Assembly (NCBI RefSeq): GCF_904848165.1
Contig: NZ_LR884459.1
Span: 2,914,001-2,978,000, forward strand
Direction of reading: 5' to 3'
From: Psychrobacter arenosus
Lineage (GTDB): Bacteria; Pseudomonadota; Gammaproteobacteria; Pseudomonadales; Moraxellaceae
Length of the DNA: 64,000 bases
Shown here: positions 27,420-39,000 of the stretch, piece after piece
Layout: every line of letters begins with the position of its first letter
Position numbering within the stretch: the stretch's first letter is position 1
Position numbers and translations under genes: made by a program
Notes under the pieces: model-generated
What the model saw: the letters and a program-made list of their open reading frames with translations, nothing else
The model's database searches: none
What the model was told of the DNA's origin: nothing

Positions 27420-29569
27420 GTCGCACCCATCACGGGTGCGTGGATCGAAACAACCAATGTAGAAAATTTTATCGCTGAAGTAAAGTCGCACCCATCACGG
27501 GTGCGTGGATCGAAACCGAGACATTTCTATTTCGCGTATTAGACCTCTCGTCGCACCCATCACGGGTGCGTGGATCGAAACCACAAAAGATAGATGACAG
27601 CGATAATCGCACCGGTCGCACCCATCACGGGTGCGTGGATCGAAACAGGTGAGTGATTTGCAGCGTCATGATGTCATCGTCGCACCCATCACGGGTGCGT
27701 GGATCGAAACTGATGCAGCTCTGCTTATTCCAATGTTAAAAGATGTCGCACCCATCACGGGTGCGTGGATCGAAACTAACTTACTGCTAAATCCCTAGCA
27801 GTTGGGCGGGTCGCACCCATCACGGGTGCGTGGATCGAAACGTGGTCAGGATTAAACCAAGCGTGGCCTCTATTGTCGCACCCATCACGGGTGCGTGGAT
27901 CGAAACGTATATCTCTGGAGCCGCTACAAACATCGGCATATGTCGCACCCATCACGGGTGCGTGGATCGAAACAGCACTCAACGCGACAAGACAGTTAAG
28001 CGTCTGAGTCGCACCCATCACGGGTGCGTGGATCGAAACTGTGGTAACGCTTTTGCGCCTCGACAATGTAGTGTCGCACCCATCACGGGTGCGTGGATCG
28101 AAACTCTAAAGTAGAAGGTTTTATAGATTTTTTAATGTCGCACCCATCACGGGTGCGTGGATCGAAACTAGATGTAAGAGACCGTTTTAGCGTTTGGATT
28201 GAGTCGCACCCATCACGGGTGCGTGGATCGAAACCCGATCGGTATGCCTGTCGGCTCTGGATAGTCTGTCGCACCCATCACGGGTGCGTGGATCGAAACG
28301 AGTAGGCAACTTTAGCAACGGTGTGGCGGTCAGGTCGCACCCATCACGGGTGCGTGGATCGAAACCCTTGGGGTTCGTACGTCAAGATCAAACGACTTAC
28401 GTCGCACCCATCACGGGTGCGTGGATCGAAACACTAGCTTATCGGTTGAAATAGCCATATTCGTCGTCGCACCCATCACGGGTGCGTGGATCGAAACATA
28501 GTAGACATATTATTATTAATTACTGATAAGGTCGCACCCATCACGGGTGCGTGGATCGAAACAGCACATAAGTATCAGTAGTGCCAGGGAACGTTAGTCG
28601 CACCCATCACGGGTGCGTGGATCGAAACATAATGGCTAAACTTACCACTGCCTTGTAGGTGTCGCACCCATCACGCGTGCGTGGATCGAAACACGTTCAC
28701 GTGCAGCCTCTTTGGCAGCCCTAGGTCGCACCCATCACGGGTGCGTGGATCGAAACATCGCTGAAACGTGTTGCAAGGTCGCTACGGCGTCGCACCCATC
28801 ACGGGTGCGTGGATCGAAACTCGTAGGGCTTGCTGGCTTTGCATGGTATTAAGTCGCACCCATCACGGGTGCGTGGATCGAAACGCCCTTATCATTTTTT
28901 GACTGCCCAACATCGTTGTCGCACCCATCACGGGTGCGTGGATCGAAACTCCACGCAGGTAAATAAACAACTTATCAAAAAGTCGCACCCATCACGGGTG
29001 CGTGGATCGAAACGTTTAGAACCTCGCCGTCATCCATGCTCATGTAGTCGCACCCATCACGGGTGCGTGGATCGAAACACCTATAATTTGTCGTTGTTCA
29101 TCAATGTTTAAAAGTCGCACCCATCACGGGTGCGTGGATCGAAACATCTATCAGCTCGCTGTCTGACATATTTTCAGGGGTCGCACCCATCACGGGTGCG
29201 TGGATCGAAACCCACACTGACTTAAAACCGGTGCCGCTACTCGTCGTCGCACCCATCACGGGTGCGTGGATCGAAACATTACCCCACTTAATAAGAGTTC
29301 GCGCCGTGAGTCGCACCCATCACGGGTGCGTGGATCGAAACACTGATTACTCAACGTATGAGCTAAACAGCGACGTCGCACCCATCACGGGTGCGTGGAT
29401 CGAAACGGTAAAGCCGTCGACTCTCTGCTTAGTGCGGGAGGTCGCACCCATCACGGGTGCGTGGATCGAAACTCAATCTGTCGATAACGTCATCAGCAAC
29501 CATTGTCGCACCCATCACGGGTGCGTGGATCGAAACGTTTGACTGTTTTGTCCAGTCGATTAACGCTTG

Positions 29570-29861
29570 GTCGCACCCATCACTGGCGCGTGGATTGAAG
29601 AAATATATAGATGCACACAGGCAGCTATACCGCAATCACACCCATCACTGGTGTGTGGATTAAAACAATATATAGATGCACACAGTCAGCTATACCGCAA
29701 TCACACCCATCACTGGTGCGTGGATCAAAACAATATATAAATGCACACAGGCAGCTATACCGCAATCACATCCGTCATTGGTGCGTGGATCAAAACAATA
29801 TATAAATGCACATAGGCAGCTATACCGCAATCACACCCATCACTGGTGTGTGGATTGAAAC
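29570..29861 (+). repeat. Degenerate trailer end of the array: one spacer repeated four times
   Basis: Five degenerate repeats (29570, 29635, 29700, 29765, 29830) enclose four 33-base spacers (29602, 29667, 29732, 29797) that are near-identical, starting AATATATA(G/A)ATGCAC. The units differ from one another by 1-4 substitutions, so the amplification is old. Handle ends vary (GATTGAAG, GATTAAAAC, GATCAAAAC, GATTGAAAC), and most may no longer be processed well. Confidence 0.93.
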
Positions 29862-29894
29862 ATGACGTATCCACCTGGTAACTTACTGCAGCAA

Positions 29895-30049
29895 AGCCTT
29901 TATAAAAGTAATACTGTATTTTTAAAACAAATGAAAAGTAAAAGACTATGAATTTATTCAGCAGACTTTCTTGTTCAAGTGATTAAAAGTGTCAAGCAGC
30001 GAGGCATGAGTATCAGATAAGCCTTTGTGTTTTATGATATTAGTAAAAA
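29895..30049 (+). pseudogene. Degenerate IS630-family transposase start (older copy)
   Basis: This stretch parallels 30135-30285, the 5' end of the next element. It shares the sequence before the start codon and a decayed coding start (ATGAATTTATTCAGCAGAC at 29948) with frameshift and stops, and breaks off at about 30049. It is an older, truncated copy of the same IS next to the array end. Confidence 0.7.
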
Positions 30050-30078
30050 CTAACTACAAATAGTTGGTCTTTTTTTTG
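30050..30078 (+). terminator. Rho-independent terminator after the array
   Basis: The stem CTAACTA / TAGTTGG with a CAAA loop is followed by a T-rich run. It lies about 190 bases after the last degenerate repeat and could end the precursor crRNA. Confidence 0.6.
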
Positions 30079-30184
30079 TCTTTTCTTTAATTTTTTAAGA
30101 ATGAGTCTTCATTTTTCAAGCATATAGTAGAGCTTTTATAAAAATGGTACAGTGTTTTTAAAATAAGCGAAAAGTAAAAAGATT

Positions 30185-31031
30185 ATGACTTATTCAGCAG
30201 ACTTCCGTGCTCAAGTGATTAAAAGTGTTAAACAACAAGGTATGAGTATCAGACAAGCTTGTGCATTTTATGAGATTAGTAAGGCCACGCTACAGAGTTA
30301 ACTTAAAGATCCTAATATCAAACTTACTCGCAATAAACCACCCAGTAAAATACCTAATGAAGCGCTATTAAAAGATGTTGAACAGCATCCAGACGATTAC
30401 ATGTACGAGAGAGCACAGCGTTTCAACTGTAGCAAGTCAGGCATCGAGGCCGCTTTGAAACGCCTTGGTATCAGTCAAAAAAAAGACACTTGAGCATCCC
30501 AAAGCCTGTCCTGTGAGAAGAGCGACTTATCTGGCCAAGCTCAACCACTACATCGCTCAGGGCTTTGCTATTGTCTACATGGATGAGACTGGCTTTGAAA
30601 GTGAGACGATACGCCGTTATGGTTACGCGCCTATTGGTAGCCCTTCCATTGACCGTTATAATTGGCAAGCCAGAGATAGAACCAATGTCATTGGTGCGCT
30701 CTATGGCAAAATGCTGTTTGCACTCGATTACTTAAAGACCAACATCAATAAAGAGGTTTTCTATCACTGGTGCAAGTTCACGTTGATACCAAAGCTTAAG
30801 AGGAAATGTGTGATCGTTATGGATAATGCTGCCTTTCATAAGCGCGTTCAAAAGCTGCTTAACAGGCATGGTCACAGGCTTCTATTCTTACCCCCTTATA
30901 GTTCTGACTTAAATCCCATCGAGAAGAAGTGGGCTCAAGTGAAGTTTCTACGCCAAGGCTGGATGGAAAATGACTTATCTAAATTGTTTTATGATATTCA
31001 TCCAAAACATAACTCTTTTGTAGTGCAGTGA
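30185..31031 (+). pseudogene. IS630-family transposase, broken
   Basis: The reading starts TYSADFRAQVIKSVKQQGMS with the HTH ISIRQACAFYEISKATL and is stopped by TAA at 30299 where a Trp is expected. The frame reopens as KLTRNKPPSKIPNEALLKD, reaches GISQKKDT and stops. At the A-run near 30478 it must shift frame to continue into the DDE domain: VYMDETGFESE, VIVMDNAAFHKRV and PPYSSDLNPIEKKWAQVK (the Asp, Asp and Glu motifs). The frameshift at the A-run may be programmed as in many IS630 members, but the early nonsense codon disables this copy. Confidence 0.85.
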
Positions 31032-31177
31032 CTATAGGCAAACGACAGCTTAACTATCTATTGTTATTATTAAGTTTACTTAAATTTAAAGTGCTTTTTT
31101 AGTCAAAATAGCTTGTTAAAGTAACTTTTTAAAGACATAATTCATCCAACTAAAATTTGAACTTATGTGTGTTAATT

Positions 31178-32974
31178 ATGGGTAAATTAGATCCTCGCTT
31201 GTGTGTTTTAACAGCCAGTATAGCGCTAATAAGTACTACAATAACTACAATCACAGCGCAAGCCATCACGCCAGAACAATACCAACAGCAGCGCAGTGAG
31301 GCCCTAAAAGACCAGCAGCTTCCTAGTCCCACTGTCAGCATCGATACGCGCCCTTATCAAACCCCACCATCAGTGAACAGTGTGTCCGCAGTAGATAAGG
31401 CATCGGATAAAGGTATAACAAGTAATGATGCCGCGCCTTGTTTCGATATTCAAACTCTCTATCTTTCTGGCGAGCTAGCCAATAGATTCAGCTTTGCCGT
31501 CATGCCTTATACCATGGGACCACAGTCAATCCTTGGTAGCTGTATGAGTGTCACCGATATTAATCAGTTGGTCAGTGATGTACAAAATCGTATCATCGAC
31601 AAGGGCTTTGTCACCACGCGGGTACTGGTAGAAAACCAAAATCTCAAATCAGGACATTTAACCCTAACTCTTATCCCTGGGCGTATTGACCAAATCGTCC
31701 CCGTAGATCTGCAAGCTAACCGACCTATCCACCTGGATAACTCTAGCAATCCGGCCAACTTTGCTCCTGCTATGCCTATGCAATCGGGTGACTTGCTCAA
31801 CATTCGCGATATCGAGCAGGCATTGGAAAACTTCAAACGTGTGCCGACTGCTGATGCTGACTTTTCTATCGCGCCCAGTAGTCGTACCAATAAACCGGGC
31901 TATAGTGATATTCAAGTTAAGTGGCAGCAAAACAAGCGCTGGCGTCTTGCCGCTACGGTCGATGACTCCGGTCAAGAGAGCACGGGCATCTATCAAGGTA
32001 ATGTCACCTTATCTCTGGATAATCCCACTTGGCACAATGACTTATTGTATCTGTCTTATAACCATAATTTAGATGGCGCGGGCGATGGCGCAGATAACGG
32101 CAGCTGGGGCTACAATATCGGTTACACTTTGCCGATCGATAATACCCAGCTGACTTTGACTCATAGTGGTTATAACTATGACCAAACCGTGGCAGGCGCC
32201 AACCAAGATTATGTCTATAGCGGCGAGTCCTACACCACTGATGCTACTCTCAGTCACCTAGTTCATCGTGACAATCACAGCAAGACCTATCTCACTGCAG
32301 GCGGCTTTGCCAAGCAGCAAAATAACTTCATTGACGACACTGAAGTCGAGGTTCAGCGTCGCAAGACGGCAGGCTATAAGGCTGGTGTGAGTTATGAGAG
32401 CAATATCGGTCAGACCCAGTTTATCAGTGATCTCACGTATCAGCGCGGCACCGGAGCATTTGATGCCATAAGTCCGCCCGAAGCGCTATTTAATGAAGGC
32501 AGCGCCCGTACCGGTATTATCAAGACCACCATTGATATCAATCGTCCTTTTAAAGTGGTGGACTACGCCATGAACTACCATGCCAGTATCAAAGGTCAAT
32601 ATGCCGAAGAGGCCTTGATCCCCAATGATAGATTCAGTATCGGTGGGCGCTATACCGTACGCGGCTTCGATGGAGAGCGTAGCTTAAGCGGTGATCATGG
32701 GGCCTTGGTTCGTCAAGAGCTAAGCGCTTATTTGGGTGACAAACCTCACGCCATCTACGCCGGAGTAGATGCCGGTTACGTCAAGATGGACAACCCGCGC
32801 CAAGATGAGCTGCTATTAGGCAACCACTTGGTCGGTGCGGTCGTCGGCGTCAAGGGCTATGTCACCCCAATCAAAACCAGCTACGACCTCTTTGCAGGCT
32901 ATCCTTTAGAGCAGCCAGATAACTTTAGTGACAAAGAATGGGTCACAGGATTTAGCCTTGGTTGGCAGTATTAA
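31178..32974 (+). CDS. cdiB: Two-partner secretion outer-membrane transporter (TpsB/CdiB, FhaC family)
   Basis: An outer-membrane beta-barrel that exports the large exoprotein encoded next. From the ATG at 31178 it has 598 residues. A signal peptide is followed by a probable cleavage site after ITAQA. Two POTRA-like domains follow (PCFDIQTLYLSGEL; GHLTLTLIPGRIDQI), then a C-terminal barrel with the family motif RYTVRGFDGERSLSGDHGAL (VRGF/Y, lid-loop region). The tail ends in an aromatic residue (GWQY), as outer-membrane proteins do. A TTG at 31157 would add 7 residues ahead of the signal peptide. The order transporter-exoprotein-immunity is the Acinetobacter-like cdi order. Confidence 0.9.
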   Translation: MGKLDPRLCVLTASIALISTTITTITAQAITPEQYQQQRSEALKDQQLPSPTVSIDTRPYQTPPSVNSVSAVDKASDKGITSNDAAPCFDIQTLYLSGELANRFSFAVMPYTMGPQSILGSCMSVTDINQLVSDVQNRIIDKGFVTTRVLVENQNLKSGHLTLTLIPGRIDQIVPVDLQANRPIHLDNSSNPANFAPAMPMQSGDLLNIRDIEQALENFKRVPTADADFSIAPSSRTNKPGYSDIQVKWQQNKRWRLAATVDDSGQESTGIYQGNVTLSLDNPTWHNDLLYLSYNHNLDGAGDGADNGSWGYNIGYTLPIDNTQLTLTHSGYNYDQTVAGANQDYVYSGESYTTDATLSHLVHRDNHSKTYLTAGGFAKQQNNFIDDTEVEVQRRKTAGYKAGVSYESNIGQTQFISDLTYQRGTGAFDAISPPEALFNEGSARTGIIKTTIDINRPFKVVDYAMNYHASIKGQYAEEALIPNDRFSIGGRYTVRGFDGERSLSGDHGALVRQELSAYLGDKPHAIYAGVDAGYVKMDNPRQDELLLGNHLVGAVVGVKGYVTPIKTSYDLFAGYPLEQPDNFSDKEWVTGFSLGWQY

Positions 32975-33059
32975 GTCTTTATATCCCAACATCCATGTAT
33001 AAGCCATTTTCAGGTTTAAAAAATACTTATTTTTAGAAAGTATATCCAAGGACATCGTT

Positions 33060-36000
33060 ATGAACAAGCAATGCTATCGAGTAGTATTTAACAAGGCCCG
33101 TGGCATGCTGATGGTGGTGTCCGAAGCAGCCCGCTCGCAAGGTAAGACCAGCAACCCGGCTGCAGGCGGTAGTGAGATCGGTCAAGTGGCAGCCAACTCG
33201 CAGACCAGCCATAGCCAAGGAAGCTATCAAGGTGGCAAGCTGGACACGCTGCGGTCCAGTGTCCTGCTAAGTCTAGGCCTAGCTACTATTGTCGGTATGA
33301 GCAGTAACGCTATAGCAGACAGTACTAAAATAGTCGCAGATCGAAATGCTGCCGCTACGAATCAAGCGACTATTATTAAGAGCTCGAATGGCACCACGCA
33401 GGTCAACATTCAATCACCCAGTAGTGCTGGGGTCTCGCGCAATGTCTTTAGCCAGTTTGATGTTGGTCGTGATGGCGCTATCTTAAATAACAGTCGCACC
33501 AATACCAATACGCAAATAGCCGGCTGGGTAGAGGGCAACCCCTACTTGGCTCGCGGGGAAGCTCGCGTCATCCTAAATGAAGTGAACTCTAGCGATCCAA
33601 GCCGCTTGAGCGGGTTTACTGAGATTGCTGGTGGCAAGGCTGAATTAGTCATTGCCAACCCGGCGGGCATTACCTGCTCAGGTTGTGGGTTCGTCAATGC
33701 CTCGCGCACTACCTTGACTACTGGTCAGGCTATGATGGAGCAGGGTAAGCTCACAGGCTTTAATGTAACAGGTGGTAAGATTCGTATAGACGGTGATGGC
33801 TTGAATACTAGCGGCTCTGATTACACGCAGATATTAGCCAAGACTGCTGAGATTAATGCCGCTGTCTACGCTAAGAATTTAGAGGTCATCACTGGCAGCA
33901 ATAAAGTCAGTTATGAGGCTGATGCTGCAGATACCGTTATTACGCCAACGAGCAGTGCAACCAATAGCAATGCTAGTAACAAGACCGGTGTCGCCCTAGA
34001 TGTGTCCAGCCTCGGTGGAATGTATGCGGGTAAAATCCGTCTGATTGGTACTGACAAAGGCATGGGGGTAACTAATGCAGGTAGCATCATTGCATCCTCT
34101 GGTGGCTTGCAGTTGGATAATAATGGTAATTTGATTAACTCAGGCAGCCTGATTGCTAATGAAGGCAAAGTTGATATCACGACCAAAGGCTTGAGTGTTA
34201 ATAACTCAGGGACGATAGCAAGCTCGCGCGCTGGTATAGATATTGATAGTGCAGCTTTGGTTAATAGTGGGGTTATTAGTAGTTATGATCAGACGCAAGC
34301 CATCACTCAACAGCGTATCACCAATACAGGAACCATTAGTAGTGGGCAGCTAGACTTAAAAACCTCTGATTTAAATAATCGTGGTCTGATTGAGCAAACA
34401 GGATCAGGAAGTCTAGAGATAAAAACTCAAAAGCTGATTAATAAAGATCAAGCGGTTATTGGACAAGCACTCTACGACAATCAGCCGACAACGACAGCGC
34501 CAACGATCGCCTCTCCACCAACTACCGCCAATACGGGTTCAAAAAACCAAGTGGTAGATAATACGAGTCCCTCAAACCCTACGCCCAGTCCCAATAATCC
34601 CTCACTTCCAGCGTTAACTCCGGTGACCGCTAGTGGTTCAATTACAACAAATACGCTAACTAATGCTACTAGCAACGCTGTGATTACAGCAAATGGCAAA
34701 ACAGTCGTACAAGTCAACGATATCAGTAATGCAGCACAATCAAGCATAGCCGTTGATAAACTTATTACTAACAATCAACAAGCCGGTAATCGTCTCAATA
34801 ATGATAGCAGTCGGATACAGATCACTGATGCAGATTGGAAGTTGGCAGAGTTTAGTAATACTAAAGGTCAAATTGTCAGTCAGAAAAACCTTAATATTGA
34901 TAGTCAACAAGGTATTAATAATAAAGCGGGTACGATAGCGAGTCAAAAAGATATTACGCTAACCACCCAAGGTGATCTTAATAATATTCAGGGTGTGATA
35001 CAAGCCCAAGGTATTGCTGTAGAAGGGAGTCAACTAGATAATACTAAAGGTAAAATTTATGTTGACAATGCTGTTGATTTGACCCTGGGAGGCCAAGCTA
35101 ATAATACCCAAGGAACAATAAGCGCTAAGCAAGATATCAAAATCGCTACTGGATCCCTTATCTCGCAAGATAATGGCCTCATCCGTAGCGGTAAAGCATT
35201 AGATATTACGGTGAAAGGTAGATTAGAGAATTTAGATAACTCTCTTATTGCAGCTGGAACTCATGTAGATATCAAAGCCAATAATATTTCTCAAGATACA
35301 ACTTCAAAAACGATTGCTGGATTAAATCAGCAAGGCACGCTATCTACAGATAAGTATGATTTAACTGTTAGCACTAAAAGCACTCAAGACAACCAAGGAC
35401 AAAATATTGCGACAGGCAATTTAGCCCTGGTGGGTAGTGGACTGAAATTAAATAACGCTATCCTACAAGCAAAAGACATTCAATTAACAGCAAAAGACCA
35501 TGCTGTTAGTCTACAAAACAGTAAAGTATACGCCGATGGCAACCTTGATCTAAAAGCGGCGCAAGACGCTAGGCTTAATAGTAGCGAAATATCAGGCAAG
35601 CAGATAGATATACTGGCGTCAAATATTGATAATACGGCAGGTAATCTGTATGCCGATTCCACTATGAATTTGACTCAAACAAAGCCTGATGGCACGCTTT
35701 TAAATGCTTCGGGGAAAATAGCAAGTAAAGATGCTCTAAACATCACCTTTGATAGCGTTAATAACACGGGTAACAATGCCTTACTGCTCTCTGATAAATC
35801 AATTAATATAAAAGCAATTAAGGTTGATAATAGCGGTCAGCTGGTGGATGAGAAATTCACTGGGGGCATACAGGCACAAGACATCACTATTGCCGCTCAG
35901 AATTTAGATAACACCGAAGGCTACATCAATAGTGACAATAGCAATCTACTTATTGCTAAAGATTTAAAAAATACCAAAGGTTATATCTATGGCGGCTCAA

Positions 36001-39000
36001 GCTTAGATATTGGTAGCACTGATCAAACTCTAAAGCTTGATAACAGTGCGGGTGAATTAAGAAGTCAGCAAAACATTGATATTGTCGCTGATAGCGTTAC
36101 CAACACTAAAGGATTAATCGCCAGCCAAGGCAATGCTGCTATTGAGATTAAGCAAGATTACTTGCATCAAGCAGGCGATAATTTACTGGTCAATAAGCAG
36201 CTATCTATTCAAACGCTAGGCAATATTGATAATCAGTCTGAGCTTAAAGCAGGTGAGAGATTAGTGCTACAAGCTAATAACGTCACTAATGATATCGATG
36301 CTCAAATCGTTAGTGATAGTGTTGATATTCAAGCTTCAAAGACTTTGCATAATAAAGGTTTGATCAATGCCAATGATTTACGCCTACAAGCGAACTACCT
36401 AGATAATGACAGTGCCAAGATTTATGGTACTACTGTTTTAATCAAAGCAAATACTATCAACAACCAAGGTCATCGTTCTAGTGATAAAGGCGCTATCATC
36501 GCCTCACGCGGGGATATGACTTTAATCGCTGATACGGTTAACAATCAAAGTGGTAATGTCACTTATGGTAAAGCGCAAGATAATGCCTGGATATTAAGTA
36601 ACGGCAATTTAACCATTGGCGGGGCCATCGATGACAAAGGCGTTATTACTGCCAATGCTAAGGCTGTCAATAATATCAGTGGCCGCATTGAAGCCTTTAA
36701 TGATATGGCGATTACGGCTGATAAACTATTAAATAAAAATGCGTCTTTTAAGACAGAGATACAAGATGTTGCCGGTAGTGAGGTTGATAAGACCTTTATT
36801 ATTCCTAAGAATACCTCCAATAAAATTCCTATCAATAAACTGCAGTGGAAGTCTTGGAGCCGTGCTGGTCTTTATAAGTATGCCAGCGATAATGACAACG
36901 AGATTGAAAACGGTCAGCTTGGTCAAGCGCCGATACCTGATGCCACTAGTTGTAGAGATGGGGCAAACAGTGTCTGTACTTTAAATTATGATAATAACTC
37001 TGAGGTTTGGAGCTACTTTGATTTGACGCCGCCGACCGTCGATGCGCCACAAGCTCCTACTATAGCTGAGCCTACTAAACCTGTAGGTCAAGAGAGCTGT
37101 AGCGATCCCGCTAGTGCTGCCTGTAGTGCATACAATACTGCTTATGAGCAGTACGAGCAGCAACAAAAAGAATATGACCAAGCTTGGCAAGATTATAAGG
37201 CTGAGGTGGATGCTTGGGAGGAGCAAGATAGTGAAAAGTATGAAGCACTAGACAATGCTATTCGTGCTTATAATGCAGGTTATGGTCGCATTGAAATAAA
37301 AGATTGGACACAAATAGAAGTTAAGGAACGTCAAAGACAAAGTGTAGTCATAGATTCATCCCCTGCGCAAATTATTGCAGGTGGTGATATGACTCTAGAT
37401 ATAGATAACATAGTCAATGATAAAAGCCAGATCTTAGCAGGTGGACTTATCGACTTTGATAAAACCTCAGAGAACTTTAAGCAGATCGATGGTGAAGGTA
37501 AGCTTTTGGTCGTACAAAATGGTACCAGCCAATACACCAAGTCGCGCTGGAGAGGTGGGTTTAAGCGCTACCACCAAAGGGATTGGAATGATCAGCAAGC
37601 TTATACCGATACTCAAAAAACTACTATTGAACTACCTGTAGCACAGTGGCAGCAGAACGCTGATCTATCTTTGCAAGGCGAGCAGGCGCCAAACGTCGAT
37701 AACCAAATTAAAGATGGTGGCTCTGCCTTATCTAATTTGCAAAAAGGAGACGGCCCTACTAGTAATACAGCTATTAACGTGACCAAATCACCCTCTGGTG
37801 ATGAAATAAGAAGCCTCAATGGTGCCTCTAGCCTACCTAATAACAGCTTGTACAATATTAATCCAGATAGTCAGAATGACTATTTGATAGAAAGTGATCC
37901 AGCTTTTACCGGCTATCGCAATTGGCTCACCTCAGACTATATGTTAGATAGGCTCAAGCTTGATCCTAATATCACCCAAAAGCGTTTAGGCGATGGCTAT
38001 TACGAGCAGCAGTATATCCGTGATCAAATCATGATGCTGACAGGACGCTATTATCTACAAGATTATAGTACCCAAGATACCCAGTTTAAAGGGCTGATGG
38101 ATGCTGGTATCACTACTGCACAGACTTTAAATCTGCGTCCAGGTATTGCCCTTACTGCTAGCCAAGTCGCCAATTTGACTAGCGATATCATTTGGATGGA
38201 GCAGCAACAGGTTACTTTAGCTGATGGCAGCACTCAAAGCGTACTCGTCCCTAAAGTCTATGTTCGTGCTAAACAAGGTGCGATCAAGGGGGATGGAAGC
38301 TTTATCGCAGCTGAAAGAGTCAATCTCAATCTAACAGATGATCTAGATAACCAAGGACTGATCTCTGCCCAAAAAACACTCAATGTGACAGCAGCTAATA
38401 TCAATAATACTAATGGGGGTCGCCTGAGTGCAGCTGACGCTAGATTAACTGCTGAAAATAAAATAACCAACGTGGGCGGTAGCATCTTCGCTGACAATAC
38501 TTTAGGTCTAAAAGCCAAGAGTGTCGAAAACAGTAGTACTACCTTTACCACCAATAACCAGCTTGGGGCGAGCAGCTCAACCCGTACAGGTATTGATCAA
38601 GTAGGCTCAATTAGTGTCGGTAATGGCTTAAAAGGTGAAGTGGATGCTAACGGTAAACCCCTGACTACTTTGGCTATCGACGCTACTAACGATGTCACTT
38701 TTAACGCTGGAGTACTAAACAATCAAGGAGGCAGTACTCAGATCGTCTCTAAAGACGGCGATGTCGCCTTTAACGCTATCAAAACTGGCAATGAAATTCG
38801 TGCTATCGGTGATGCTAATAACTACTACATAGACGGTCAAAGCCAAGATATCGGCAGCCGTGTCTCAAGTTATGGCGATTTAGGTATTGCAGCTAAAAAT
38901 GTCTCAGGAATGGCAGCGACGCTTACTAGCGATAGTGGTAACACTTCTATTTATGCCGAAAACGATGTTACCTTTAAAGAGGGGCGTGCCACCTCCGAGT

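Larger units (their letters stand above)
23319..29861 (+). CRISPR. Type I-C CRISPR array, about 101 repeats
   Basis: 32-base repeats (GTCGCACCCATCACGGGTGC continuing GTGGATCGAAAC) alternate with spacers of about 32-36 bases. Hand count: 96 repeats from 23319 to 29536, nearly all identical, then five degenerate ones from 29570. Variants inside the good part are at 24750 (GTCGTACCC) and 28661 (CACGCGTGC). Each repeat folds into the CGCACCC/GGGTGCG hairpin leaving an 11-base handle TGGATCGAAAC. Orientation is the same as the cas genes. The many short reading frames in this span are products of the repeats, not genes. Two blocks of spacers are duplicated: 25110-25206 equals 25894-25990, and 27164-27291 is repeated at 27292-27419. 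Confidence 0.98.

Noticed and set aside
23366..29805. Many overlapping short reading frames in the array with recurring RTHHGCVDRN or SIHAPVMGAT
   Set aside because: They are translations of the CRISPR repeats and not genes.
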